A DNA stretch of 64,000 nucleotides from Pseudooceanicola atlanticus (GCF_000768315.1 NZ_AQQX01000001.1:744001-808000), one strand, 5' to 3'. Positions 51,115 through 59,060 are shown, numbered from the stretch's first letter. Notes: generated by a model not told the origin, from the letters alone. A program made the numbers and translations.

Positions 51115-51157
51115 GGAGACGTGGCCGAGTGGTCGAAGGCGCTCCCCTGCTAAGGGA
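51115..51157 (+). tRNA. 5' part of a tRNA-Ser(GCU) gene, interrupted by the prophage
   Basis: Acceptor strand GGAGACG, D arm GCC-GAGTGGTCGAA-GGC, anticodon strand CTCCC, loop CTGCTAA with anticodon GCT at 51149-51151, and then GGGA. From 51158 the sequence no longer fits (T instead of G in the stem, and no variable arm or T arm follows). The 3' half is not seen anywhere in the window. Confidence 0.88.
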
Positions 51158-51167
51158 TTATCCCTTA
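51151..51167. other. Left attachment junction (attL) inverted repeat
   Basis: TAAGGGA, TTA, TCCCTTA: a perfect 7-bp inverted repeat. The left arm is the anticodon-loop end and stem of the tRNA; the right arm is prophage DNA, and the TTA centre is the integrase stop codon on the other strand. This fits a tyrosine-recombinase core next to the crossover. Confidence 0.65.
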
Positions 51168-52186
51168 TCTCCCTTCCTCTTGATTTCCTTGCGTTTCTGC
51201 CCGGTCTGCCCGGTGGGCTTTGTCATTTTTTTGCCAATCAGGCCCGCTGCGGCCTTACCTTTTCCATCCGGATGCACGTAGGTTTCCTGCACCAGCCGCA
51301 CGCTCTTCCAGCGACCGGCTTCCGCGATGTCGTTGGCCGTCCACCCCATGTCATTCAGAAGTGTCGCCAAGCTGTGCCGGCCCGCCTGGTGCGGCGGTAT
51401 GTAGGGGATTTCGGCCAGGCGGCATGTCGTCTGCCATGGGCCATAAACCGAATGTCGGCTCTTGTATCCGAAGACCTTGCCGTTCCTAGCCGCCAGGCGG
51501 ATCAGCTCGGTTCGCAGCTCGGCCGAGAAATCCGCATGATACCGTTCGCCGTTCTTTGTCCGGCCGAGGTCTGCCCGGCAGTTGATGTGGTCGATCCGCT
51601 CGGGGGACAGGGCGACGGCCTCGCCAAGCCGGGCGCCGGTTTCGAACATGAACCAGGCCAGGGCGGCCAGTCGCGGGTTGCGCTCGCTGGCAATCGATCG
51701 AAAGGCCGTCAGCCAGTCCAGCGTGGCTGCCTGTCGGGGTGATTTGTCGACGGGGAACTGTTTGACGCGGATCGCGCTGCATAGGCCCTGGTCGGCCGCG
51801 TGGTTGATGATGGCCCTCGCGGGCGTGATGGCCTGGCGGTTTCGTGTTGCGTTCGAGGCTTTGGGGTAGATCGCTTTTGCGGCGTCCCGGATTTCCTTCC
51901 CGGTGATTTCCCGCAAAGGACGGCCGCGAAAGTGCTGCAGTAAAGGTGCGACGAACCTGCCGTCATGGCCATCTTCCAGATAGGACAGGGCGGCATCCTC
52001 GAATACGGCGACGGACGCTTCACCATAGACTGAGGCATTCCAGGCCCGCGCTTCGATCTGTGCCCTCAGTTCCTCCGCTCTTTGGCGGTCGCGAGTGCCA
52101 AGGCTTTTTCGTATGCGCTGACCGGCGACGGTTCCAATCGCATACCAGTTGTCGGAGCCTTTGACCTTGTCGAGTTTGAGCGGCAT
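51158..52186 (-). CDS. int: Tyrosine-type phage integrase
   Basis: 342 residues. After an N-terminal arm and core-binding region come the catalytic residues: Arg in FETGARLGEA, the lysine region RTKNGE, HQAGRHS (His-x-x-Arg), a His/Trp position in AGRWKS, and Tyr in QETYVHP. The basic tail (QKRKEIKRKGDK) ends at a TAA immediately next to the tRNA fragment, so the gene runs exactly to the attachment junction. It is the last gene of the leftward early operon. Confidence 0.95.
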   Translation of the reverse strand: MPLKLDKVKGSDNWYAIGTVAGQRIRKSLGTRDRQRAEELRAQIEARAWNASVYGEASVAVFEDAALSYLEDGHDGRFVAPLLQHFRGRPLREITGKEIRDAAKAIYPKASNATRNRQAITPARAIINHAADQGLCSAIRVKQFPVDKSPRQAATLDWLTAFRSIASERNPRLAALAWFMFETGARLGEAVALSPERIDHINCRADLGRTKNGERYHADFSAELRTELIRLAARNGKVFGYKSRHSVYGPWQTTCRLAEIPYIPPHQAGRHSLATLLNDMGWTANDIAEAGRWKSVRLVQETYVHPDGKGKAAAGLIGKKMTKPTGQTGQKRKEIKRKGDKG

Positions 52187-52365
52187 CGGGCGTTCCTCAG
52201 CTTGGCGATGTGTTCCGGGTAGAAAGCATAAGCGCGGCCGCGTTGCTCATAAAAGGGATTCGACTTCAGAAGGTCAGACAGAGCGCGCGGTGACATGCCG
52301 AGAACGCGCGCGGCATTGTCGATCCCGATGATCGGTTCGATGGCCCAATCTGGCAGCGCGCCCAT
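52066..52365 (-). CDS. Small HTH protein upstream of the integrase, possible excisionase or regulator
   Basis: 99 residues. The segment IGIDNAARVLGMSPRALSDLLKSNPFYEQRGRAYAFYPEHIAKLR resembles, in two parts, a helix-turn-helix with a wing as in excisionases. Its last 40 codons overlap the integrase start in another frame, but the ending EKALALATAKERR looks like that of related small phage proteins, so the overlap may be real. Confidence 0.6.
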   Translation of the reverse strand: MGALPDWAIEPIIGIDNAARVLGMSPRALSDLLKSNPFYEQRGRAYAFYPEHIAKLRNARCRSNSTRSKAPTTGMRLEPSPVSAYEKALALATAKERRN

Positions 52366-52368
52366 CCG

Positions 52369-52605
52369 TCAGCCCTCCACTTGTGGTTTTTCGCCGGATG
52401 TTCCGACTGACTTGGAGTCGCCCTGCTCCAAGTCCTCCAGCGCGGCCACGGTCGGTTCATAGATCGCGGCATATGCGCCGCCGTCCCGGTCCCGTAGTCC
52501 GCGATAGAGCGCAATTCGGCTGGGCAGGAGTTCCAGCGGGAACGTCTCGGACCAGGTGTGCAGGGTCAGTCGCACGGTGGAACCTGTGAGCGTGGCGGTG
52601 GTCAT
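52369..52605 (-). CDS. Hypothetical phage protein
   Basis: 78 residues, no recognised domain; first strand TATLTGSTVRLTLHTWS then an alpha-beta body. It overlaps the upstream methylase-like gene by four bases and is three bases from the next, typical of a co-translated early phage gene. Confidence 0.6.
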   Translation of the reverse strand: MTTATLTGSTVRLTLHTWSETFPLELLPSRIALYRGLRDRDGGAYAAIYEPTVAALEDLEQGDSKSVGTSGEKPQVEG

Positions 52606-53258
52606 GCCGCCGCCTCCTGCGTTGCTGCTCGGCCCCACTGGTCTGCCATCGCGGCTGCGAGGCCGGGGAAAAATCGGCTGCGGATTCGGGCTCGCTCCGG
52701 TCCAGGGCTGGCGCGATGGATTTCCGGCCGGGCGGTCGTGCCGTCCAGCGATCCGGTCGGCACAAGCGGGGGCAGGCGGCGCAGCCAGAAGCACGTCCGC
52801 TTCTTGACGTTGTCCGGGCCGGATGAGTCCGTGCCGAATTGCCAAGGTTGGACGCTCTGGGCGTGCGGCTCGAAATTCGTAATCCGTTCCTTGGCGTGAC
52901 GATGCATGACGGGGTTCTCGACCGCGATGCACGGGATCGGCGCGTTCCAGCAGGCTGAGAACAGAGCGGCACCTTCGTCCAGCTCGGCCCACATGTCCGA
53001 CAGGTCCCGCCCTGGAGGCGGCACGTGCAACCACCGGACGCCGCTGTTAGTCAGCCTGGTGCAGGGGGGATGCATGACGGTCATCAGGTCCCAGCCATCC
53101 TGCAGAAGGTCGCGAACATCGGCGCGGATATGGCGGTTGGACCCATCGTCGGACGCCTCCAGGTCGCAGGACCATGCGTCGTATCCGAGCGCCAGGAAGG
53201 CATTGCGGACGATGCCGCTGCGCTCGCAACCGATCAGAACGCGGGCTGTCTTTTTCAT
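52602..53258 (-). CDS. Phage DNA methylase-like protein
   Basis: 218 residues. RVLIGCERSGIVRNAFLALGYDAWSCDLEA is a Rossmann-like SAM-type start when read in its two parts, and MHPPCTRLTNSGVRWL lies where DNA cytosine methylases have the PPC catalytic motif. IAVENPVMH matches the ENV-type motif. Target-recognition sequence is short, so it may be a minimal or inactive form. It could protect phage DNA from restriction or mark it for another purpose. Confidence 0.6.
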   Translation of the reverse strand: MKKTARVLIGCERSGIVRNAFLALGYDAWSCDLEASDDGSNRHIRADVRDLLQDGWDLMTVMHPPCTRLTNSGVRWLHVPPPGRDLSDMWAELDEGAALFSACWNAPIPCIAVENPVMHRHAKERITNFEPHAQSVQPWQFGTDSSGPDNVKKRTCFWLRRLPPLVPTGSLDGTTARPEIHRASPGPERARIRSRFFPGLAAAMADQWGRAATQEAAA

Positions 53259-53432
53259 GGGCCGTCCTTCCGTTGAAATCTGGTCCCGGCCGAGGCGCTG
53301 CCGCCTCGATCCCCCTTGCCCTCGCTGCCATGCTTGGGGGCGCTATTGCGCCGGTTGATGAAATAGGGGGACGCCACTGGCGCCGGGGTGGGGCTCAGCT
53401 CATGCCGAGCAGTTGTTGTAGTCGAATGGCTT

Positions 53433-53783
53433 TCATCCAGGCCCTCGCCTGACGACAGTTCCGTCGATGCGCTTCTTGAGCGCCGAGCCGCGGCTTCCAG
53501 GCAGCGGATTTCTGGTTTTGAACGCGCCCTCGTGCTTCGCTTTCACCCGCTTTGCCTTCGCGATGGCGGGCATGTCGCTCTCAGCCGTTTTCCTGGAATG
53601 GCACCGCTTGTGTGCTGGACGCAGGTTGTCGTCGCTGTCGTCGCGCGAGATTTCCAAGGGGATGACGTGGTCGGCATCCCATGCTTCCTTCGTCCCATCG
53701 ATTGGCTGACCGCAGATGTGGCAGATACCGTTTGCTGCTGCGAAGATGCGCGCGCGGCGGGTGGTGGACATGCTGCGTTTCAT
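53433..53783 (-). CDS. HNH endonuclease
   Basis: 116 residues. CHICGQPI, DADHVIPLEISRDDSDDNL and HKRCHSRKT give the two zinc-binding cysteine pairs and the HNH active site. HNH proteins of this size in phages cut DNA during packaging or recombination or act as homing nucleases; here it sits among recombination genes. The 174-bp space before the methylase-like gene (53259-53432) has no gene I can support. Confidence 0.85.
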   Translation of the reverse strand: MKRSMSTTRRARIFAAANGICHICGQPIDGTKEAWDADHVIPLEISRDDSDDNLRPAHKRCHSRKTAESDMPAIAKAKRVKAKHEGAFKTRNPLPGSRGSALKKRIDGTVVRRGPG

Positions 53784-54196
53784 TCGATTACAGCTCCACC
53801 GTTCTCGGCCGCGATGTCACGTACAGCCGTGTAGACTTGGCGAGCTTCATCAACCGTTCGGATTTGGGCGGTGTGATATCGCGTCGTCATGCCAAGTCGG
53901 CTCTCAATCGCGCGGTAGACCTCCCCTCGCTCCATATCTCCAGACTGCCAGATCGGATCCAGAACGCGGTGGATGTGCTGGCGCGCGGCCTTCAGCTCAG
54001 GTGTTGGGATACACCCTAGAGGGTTGGTGCGGTTCTTTGTCTTGTGGTGACACCCGACCCAGTTCCCACATGCGTCACACCGCCAGAAGGGCAGTTTCGC
54101 CAGGTCGGATCGATGCGGATAAACCTCTGCTCCATTCGTCAGCCGGGCGGCGACCTCAAGACCGCACCCGCAGCAATGTATTGCCTTTGTGGTCAT
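53780..54196 (-). CDS. Zinc-finger phage protein, DUF3268-like
   Basis: 138 residues. CCGCGLEVAARL, a VYPHRSDL segment and FWRCDACGNWVGCH give a two-part zinc ribbon, followed by a helical half. This resembles the DUF3268 zinc-finger phage family of unknown function. It overlaps both neighbours by four bases. Confidence 0.65.
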   Translation of the reverse strand: MTTKAIHCCGCGLEVAARLTNGAEVYPHRSDLAKLPFWRCDACGNWVGCHHKTKNRTNPLGCIPTPELKAARQHIHRVLDPIWQSGDMERGEVYRAIESRLGMTTRYHTAQIRTVDEARQVYTAVRDIAAENGGAVIE

Positions 54197-54648
54197 GCGA
54201 ATTCCTCCTCATACTTGAGGGCTTCCGGATCGGTCAGCCTGACACCCAGGCCAGCCCAATGGCGCTGCATTTCATCCATGAACGCAGTCATCTGCTTGAC
54301 CGTCATGAGGCGCGTCACGGGCAGATCGAAGGCCTGAACCGCGGCCAGCTTTTCCTCATAAGGCAGGTGCTTCATCGTCCGGTCATAGGACTGGCGGAAC
54401 GCCTCGTTTTCTGACCGGAGGATCGGCACGCCGAAGTGCAGCTTGCAGAAGGCACGGACTTCCTCATGGGTCTGATCGCCCAACTGGCGCGACACGTCGG
54501 TGTACCAGCGTTGTGCCAGGCGATTCTGAGCCGGACGGCGGCTGACACCTTGCGTAACCGTGAGCGTCAACGGGAACTTTGTCCGGGCCGACAGGAACGT
54601 CGCCAGCTTTCCGATGTCGTCTGGATCACGGATCACGCGTGTCGCCAT
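54193..54648 (-). CDS. NinB-like phage recombination protein
   Basis: 151 residues. RRPAQNRLAQRWYTDVSRQL, THEEVRAFCKLHFGVPIL and the C-terminal LMTVKQMTAFMDEMQRHWA with GVRLTDPE resemble NinB, a lambda-family protein that can replace RecFOR functions in phage recombination. It sits near the Rad52-like gene, which supports the assignment. Confidence 0.6.
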   Translation of the reverse strand: MATRVIRDPDDIGKLATFLSARTKFPLTLTVTQGVSRRPAQNRLAQRWYTDVSRQLGDQTHEEVRAFCKLHFGVPILRSENEAFRQSYDRTMKHLPYEEKLAAVQAFDLPVTRLMTVKQMTAFMDEMQRHWAGLGVRLTDPEALKYEEEFA

Positions 54649-54649
54649 T

Positions 54650-54832
54650 TCACGCCACCCCGCTCATGTTCCAGCTGTCCAGCCAAATCCCCCGGACATG
54701 CTCGAACGGCAGGCCGGCCTCTTCGGCCAAGTCGCTGACGATCGCGTGGTAGTCAGGGCCGCACATCGGGTCAGCTCCTTCGGCTCGGCGCTCGATTTCA
54801 GCGAGAAGGTCGGCGTCGGAAAGAGCTGGCAT
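54650..54832 (-). CDS. Hypothetical small phage protein
   Basis: 60 residues, acidic, helical (SDADLLAEIERRAEGADP). No domain is recognised. Its ATG shares one base with the upstream stop (TGATG), so it is translationally coupled. Confidence 0.55.
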   Translation of the reverse strand: MPALSDADLLAEIERRAEGADPMCGPDYHAIVSDLAEEAGLPFEHVRGIWLDSWNMSGVA

Positions 54833-55527
54833 CAGTATGCCTCCTTCTCCTGCCAGACCCGCAGCCCGTCAGCCTGTTGGGTCTCGCGATGGTTCCGGCG
54901 CGCCCACTCTTCGAGGAAGGCGGCGATGTCGTCGGGTCGGTTCTTGTAGAGCCAGGCAAGGAGGTCACGGTGGCTGGTGATCTCGAACTTCGTGACCGTC
55001 CGGAGGCCCTTCGGCTTGTCTTTGCCAGCCTTGGCCGCAGCCTTCTGTGACACCTCGGCTTCCGCCTGGGCTCGAGCGGCCTCGCGCTGGCTTTCGATAT
55101 CGCCTGCACGGGCTTCACGGGCCTTGGCCTCTGCTTCCCGACGCTTGGCCTCGGCCTCTTCACGGGCCTTCCGTTCCGCCTCGGCTTTTTCGGCTGCAAG
55201 CTTGCGTTTGAACGGATCGACGAGAGCGACAAGGCTCTTCTTGATCCGCTCGATGTCATCTTCCGTCGGCTTCCAGCGGGCGATCTCCGCCTTCCACGCG
55301 TCATGGAGCGGGGCAGTCGATGATTTCTTGGCGCTGGCGAGGGCAGTTCCGGCCTTACGGATGTCGGCAATCAGCGCATCCACGGCTTTCATCTGACCTT
55401 CGTTCTCGACCGGCTCGCCATCCAGCCAGTTTTCAGCTTCTGCGATGGCATCCGAGAAGGGGGCCAAAGCCTCGTCTATCGGGTCTGGCGGGCGATTGTG
55501 CCCGACAGCAGGGTTCGATCCATCCAT
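54832..55527 (-). CDS. Coiled-coil phage protein
   Basis: 231 residues. An N-terminal GHNRPPDPIDEAL segment is typical of alphaproteobacterial phage early proteins. Residues of about 105-165 are a charged coiled coil (KAEAERKAREEAEAKRREA), and the C-terminal part is globular (FEITSHRDLLAWLYKN). It may assist the recombination proteins beside it; the function is not known. Confidence 0.65.
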   Translation of the reverse strand: MDGSNPAVGHNRPPDPIDEALAPFSDAIAEAENWLDGEPVENEGQMKAVDALIADIRKAGTALASAKKSSTAPLHDAWKAEIARWKPTEDDIERIKKSLVALVDPFKRKLAAEKAEAERKAREEAEAKRREAEAKAREARAGDIESQREAARAQAEAEVSQKAAAKAGKDKPKGLRTVTKFEITSHRDLLAWLYKNRPDDIAAFLEEWARRNHRETQQADGLRVWQEKEAY

Positions 55528-55530
55528 GGC

Positions 55531-55758
55531 TCAGGTCTCCTGCTCTTCGGAGGTCTCGGGCTGGTAGATGCCTGTGGTCGCCTTGCAGGCGAAGGCGGGC
55601 TCATCGACATCGACCTCGACCACAGTGACGATCTTCTCGACACCGTCAGGGCCAAGGACCGTCACGCGGTCGCCAGGCGCGACAGGCTCTTCGAGTTCAT
55701 GCCGGTAGGTGTATGCGCGACCGGAGCCGTCGGATTTGAAGCTGCAGGTGATAAACAT
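55531..55758 (-). CDS. Hypothetical small phage protein
   Basis: 75 residues, mostly beta strands (RVTVLGPDGVEKIVTVVEVD), no recognised domain. Start ATG 55758. It lies between the coiled-coil and Rad52-like genes with short spacers. Confidence 0.6.
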   Translation of the reverse strand: MFITCSFKSDGSGRAYTYRHELEEPVAPGDRVTVLGPDGVEKIVTVVEVDVDEPAFACKATTGIYQPETSEEQET

Positions 55759-55769
55759 GAGGCGTCCTT

Positions 55770-56567
55770 TCAGAACGGGATCTCGTCGTCGCCGAGATCG
55801 TGGTTGCGAGTCTGGGTGAGCTTGGCCTTCAGGCGATCTTTCTCGGCTGAGAGGCGGTCGTATTCGGCTTTCGACGCGCCCTTGATTTTCAGAATGGTTT
55901 CGCCGGCTTCCCGCCAAAGCTCGGTCAGCGTGTCGATACCGCGCGCCTCCTGAAGCTTGCCGATGACGTTGTCGGTCTCCGACTTGGCATTGAACTCGGG
56001 CACCTGGTTGTCAGGCTGCTGCTGGGTCCGTTTGTCGGCGCTATCTGCGTCAGGCGTGGGCTCATCGGCGTGAAGGTCGCCCTTGTGCCAGAGGTCGAGA
56101 GCGGCACCGAAACGCATCGCGGCATTCCGCAGCGCGTCGCCGATCACCTCCTTGATTGCGTCGCCACCCTTTTTGCCGTCGGGGTGGCCGTAACCAAGGC
56201 GGGTCTGATCGCAGACGGTCAGCTTGATCCACATGCCCCCGTTCTCATCCAGGAGCGGAGTGCCGTTATCCGAGAAGGCCACGGGCTCCCAGTTCCAGTT
56301 GGGATCGCAATCGAGAAGGCGGTCGGTCAGGGCGGCATGGCCGACGTAATCCAGGTGCTGGACCTGCGGATGATGCCACTGGCCGCACTGCTGGCAGCGG
56401 ATGCCCTTCTTGAAATCCGCTCTGACTTCCTCGGTCTGCTTCCTGGTGGGTTTCGGAAGCTTCGAGATATGATGGGCGGCGAACGGCTGACGAAGAAGGT
56501 CCAGGCCGGTCGGCTTGGGCTGCACTTCTGCTGCGCCGTCGGTTTTGACTTTCTGCTGGGTGGTCAT
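55770..56567 (-). CDS. Rad52-like single-strand annealing protein
   Basis: 265 residues. The core has LTDRLLDCDPNWNWEPV, MWIKLTVCDQTRLGYGH and GGDAIKEVIGDALRNAAMRFG, which resemble the Rad52/Sak fold used by phages for strand annealing. A small CQQCGQWHH zinc-type motif lies before the core, unusual for the family. The acidic end HDLGDDEIPF resembles tails that bind single-strand-binding proteins. ATG 56567 is the start; the longer frame belongs to the neighbouring gene's antisense reading. Confidence 0.6.
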   Translation of the reverse strand: MTTQQKVKTDGAAEVQPKPTGLDLLRQPFAAHHISKLPKPTRKQTEEVRADFKKGIRCQQCGQWHHPQVQHLDYVGHAALTDRLLDCDPNWNWEPVAFSDNGTPLLDENGGMWIKLTVCDQTRLGYGHPDGKKGGDAIKEVIGDALRNAAMRFGAALDLWHKGDLHADEPTPDADSADKRTQQQPDNQVPEFNAKSETDNVIGKLQEARGIDTLTELWREAGETILKIKGASKAEYDRLSAEKDRLKAKLTQTRNHDLGDDEIPF

Positions 56568-56947
56568 GCGGCGTCCTCCGAGTTCGTGGTTTCGTCCCGG
56601 TCGAGAATTGCGTCGATCTGGTCCATGGCGTCGAAGAGGCCTGCGGCAGGCCGGATATCGTCCATCACGCAATCTTTGCGGCGAAGCTCCCAGGCGTCGT
56701 CGAGGCCATCCGGCCAGAACAGGAAACCGCGGTATTCGTAGACAGGGCGATTGGACGTCTCGACGAGCTGCGCCTGCATCGCGCGGTTGAAAGCCTTGGC
56801 GGTGGCAGTGGCGACGTGGGGCGGACAACCGAGGTCGACCCGTCTGGCGGGGTTTCCCGCTTCGAATGACAGGAGCTCCGCGTGATAACGGGTGTGCGCC
56901 CGCGTCGCGCCGTACAAGCTGGCGATGAAATGGGCATTGCCGGTCAT
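56564..56947 (-). CDS. Hypothetical phage protein
   Basis: 127 residues, no domain recognised; segments RYHAELLSFEAGNP and LFWPDGLDDAWELRRKDCV stand out. It overlaps the Rad52-like gene by four bases. Start ATG 56947. Confidence 0.6.
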   Translation of the reverse strand: MTGNAHFIASLYGATRAHTRYHAELLSFEAGNPARRVDLGCPPHVATATAKAFNRAMQAQLVETSNRPVYEYRGFLFWPDGLDDAWELRRKDCVMDDIRPAAGLFDAMDQIDAILDRDETTNSEDAA

Positions 56948-56949
56948 GG

Positions 56950-57285
56950 TCAAGCGCTCCAAGCGATGATCGCGAGGCCAATCAGGCTGATGACAGCACA
57001 GACGGCCATGAACGCACTGGGGCGGTCGAACCAGTAGGCCTTGGCAGGCTTCGGCGGGATCTCCGCGATAGGTTTGCTGGAAGGGGTGTATCCCGGCATC
57101 TTCGTTCCTTCGCGGCAGGCCTTGACGGCGTTGCGGATGCGGAGGTCGCGGCGGCTCTTGATGAGCCAGTCGCCGACTTCTCCGGTGATCGGGGCGGACA
57201 GGGGCAGGGAGGAGGAGAGCCCCTGTCCGACGGACCCACCCAGGGAGGAGGAGCGGGCAGGGTTCCGTGAGTGTTCGGGGGTCAT
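56950..57285 (-). CDS. Small phage membrane protein
   Basis: 111 residues. A basic region (DWLIKSRRDLRIRNAVKA) is followed by a proline-rich linker and one C-terminal membrane helix (AFMAVCAVISLIGLAIIAW). It overlaps the next gene upstream by four bases. The function is unknown. Confidence 0.6.
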   Translation of the reverse strand: MTPEHSRNPARSSSLGGSVGQGLSSSLPLSAPITGEVGDWLIKSRRDLRIRNAVKACREGTKMPGYTPSSKPIAEIPPKPAKAYWFDRPSAFMAVCAVISLIGLAIIAWSA

Positions 57286-57683
57286 GCCGCCACCCGCTGA
57301 AACTGGTCGACGCGCTCAAGGCTGAGCGGAAGCCGGGGGCGAAGAATGCGGCGAGCCAGCGCCTCAGCGTTGTCGTGGGACGTGCCGAATGGCGTGACCA
57401 GGTAGCGGGAAAGAAGATAGCCGTGCACGGCCTTGTCGGCCCAGGCTGCGGTGGACATGCGCCAGACGATACCGTCGGTGCGGTCGCCTTCCCACACGCT
57501 CGTCGGGTTGCTCCGGTGGAACATGGCGCGCTGAAGGGTGTCGATTTCGAAAGCAACTTCTTCAGCCCGCTCAACATGGCCCTTCTGAGCGTGGGACCGG
57601 ACAATGACAGCGCGTTCGGAGATCTCGCGGCTGAGGTTCCAGCCTTGGTCGATCTTGCTGAGGGCTTCGTTCAAGGTGAGCAT
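57282..57683 (-). CDS. First gene of the leftward early operon, hypothetical
   Basis: 133 residues. ATG 57683 with GGAGAG just upstream is chosen over the codon at 57767, which would place the start before the promoter's -10 region. It is helical at the N-terminus (LTLNEALSKIDQGWNLSREI), with no recognised domain. It is the first gene after the leftward operator region, so it is a candidate for immediate-early expression. Confidence 0.6.
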   Translation of the reverse strand: MLTLNEALSKIDQGWNLSREISERAVIVRSHAQKGHVERAEEVAFEIDTLQRAMFHRSNPTSVWEGDRTDGIVWRMSTAAWADKAVHGYLLSRYLVTPFGTSHDNAEALARRILRPRLPLSLERVDQFQRVAA

Positions 57684-57744
57684 GTGCTTCTCTCCATCGG
57701 TTTCCGCGATCTGCCGGGTGGCGTCTTCGGCGGGTGATGGGTAT

Positions 57745-57813
57745 AGCATAATAGGACAATTGGCCAAACGTCAAGCAAGAAAAAGGACAAATGGCCAAAC
57801 TTAATTGGCCAAT
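57745..57813 (-). promoter_or_regulatory. Leftward early promoter with three operator-like sites
   Basis: On the minus strand TTGACG (57774-57769) is followed, at 17-18 bases, by TTATGC/TATGCT near 57750-57745. Operator GGACAATTGGCCAAAC (57754-57769) fills the spacer; GGACAAATGGCCAAAC (57785-57800) lies upstream, and the palindrome ATTGGCCAAT is at 57804-57813. The same 13-base cores recur at the rightward promoter near 59790. Confidence 0.7.
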
Positions 57814-57900
57814 CCCGAATCGCTGTGCTACAGTTCCGGTGTCAGCGCGGTGCTGGCGGACATGAAAAAGCCCGGCGCAGGGCCGGGCGGGAGAGGGTGG

Positions 57901-58062
57901 ATGAGGTTGATAATTCTGGCAGCGGCGTTGGTCGCTCTACCTATGACCTTCTTCTTTGTTATAGAGGGCTGGCTGTCACCGGCCCAAGTTTACCTTTTTG
58001 GTATCCTGCAGGGGGCTGCGATCAGTCGTTCGCTGTTTTCTCGTCGGTCGGCTTGGTGTTAA
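57901..58062 (+). CDS. Possible small membrane protein
   Basis: 53 residues with one or two hydrophobic stretches (LIILAAALVALPMTFFFVIEG). ATG 57901 follows GAGAGG. It is convergent with and overlaps the end of the gene at 58022 by about 40 bases, so it could be a minor or non-coding frame. Confidence 0.4.
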   Translation: MRLIILAAALVALPMTFFFVIEGWLSPAQVYLFGILQGAAISRSLFSRRSAWC

Positions 58063-58840
58063 TTTGACCGTCCGCACCCGGACCTTCGATCAACTTGACT
58101 TCCGAGTTCTGGTTGGTAATCGCCAAGGCTACAGGGCCTGCAATCATTGCCAGGGTCAGGACATCAGACGTCAATCCCAGTGCGAACGCACCGCCCTTCA
58201 TTGAAGATGCAACCCATGCTCTGAACTTTTCCAGAAATTCGGCTTGCTCGCCGTCTACGTTTTCAAACTCGTCTCGCAGATCCGCGAAAATTCCCTTCAA
58301 TCGACGGCGAATCTGATCATCTGAAGCGCCTTCGCGTTCATGCATGATGCGGAGCAATGCAGACAGTTTCAGGGCGACGACGGCCTTCTGCATCTCGGGA
58401 AGTGTAGAAGCCCTAACGGCTTCCAGCATGGTTTCGGTAGTTCCTATGAATTCTTGTCGGTCAAATTTCTGTGTCGTAGCTATCCGGCTTGTCGCGACTG
58501 TGTTTCCGACTAGGCGAAGGGTTCCAATCACGTTCTTGGCCTGAGAGGCCGCCACGAACTCTTTGACGGCATTTTGCGCAAGTCCCTTCAGCGCTAATCC
58601 TTGAAAGTGGCGGACACTGCTAAGCATGTCACGAACATTCTGCTCGGGCAGGCCAGGCAGGTGAGCAATCTCCTCAATGGCGTCATCGAACAAATGGATG
58701 ATCGCGATCCGAGCCTCATCCGAGTCGACTTCTGGGAATGCCGCGGCAAGACCCTGCACAAGGTTGCCTTTGGGATCTGATTCAGCGATCGCGGCGTACA
58801 CGTCTGCCAAACGAAAACAGGTATTCTCCGCAAAATCCAT
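58022..58840 (-). CDS. Uncharacterised membrane-anchored protein in the immunity region
   Basis: 272 residues, no recognised family. It is mostly helical, with one clear membrane helix near the C-terminus (ALGLTSDVLTLAMIAGPVAL) and a short acidic tail. The sequence is lower in GC than its neighbours. It is next to the repressor and read in the same direction, a place where phages often carry lysogeny-expressed genes such as superinfection exclusion or defence proteins. That role is inference only. Confidence 0.65.
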   Translation of the reverse strand: MDFAENTCFRLADVYAAIAESDPKGNLVQGLAAAFPEVDSDEARIAIIHLFDDAIEEIAHLPGLPEQNVRDMLSSVRHFQGLALKGLAQNAVKEFVAASQAKNVIGTLRLVGNTVATSRIATTQKFDRQEFIGTTETMLEAVRASTLPEMQKAVVALKLSALLRIMHEREGASDDQIRRRLKGIFADLRDEFENVDGEQAEFLEKFRAWVASSMKGGAFALGLTSDVLTLAMIAGPVALAITNQNSEVKLIEGPGADGQINTKPTDEKTAND

Positions 58841-58841
58841 A

Positions 58842-59060
58842 TCACCCCCTCAACGCAGCCGCCATCAGCCTTGCCAGTCTGGCCTCGATCGGCGCCGTCC
58901 TGCTGTCGTTTGCGCTGGCGAGCAAGTCGTCGGCCACCTCGGCTCTGCCAGCCTCTGTCTCAACGAGGCCCCGGATGATATCCGCCACCATGCGGGCGGA
59001 AGCGGAGCGGGTGTCGGCCAGCTCGCGTTCCAAGGCAAGGATGCGTTGTTCCGGGGTCAT
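58842..59060 (-). CDS. Hypothetical small protein next to the repressor
   Basis: 72 residues, helical (EQRILALERELADTRSASAR). It overlaps the repressor stop by four bases and is read after it, so it is probably part of the lysogenic transcript. Confidence 0.6.
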   Translation of the reverse strand: MTPEQRILALERELADTRSASARMVADIIRGLVETEAGRAEVADDLLASANDSRTAPIEARLARLMAAALRG

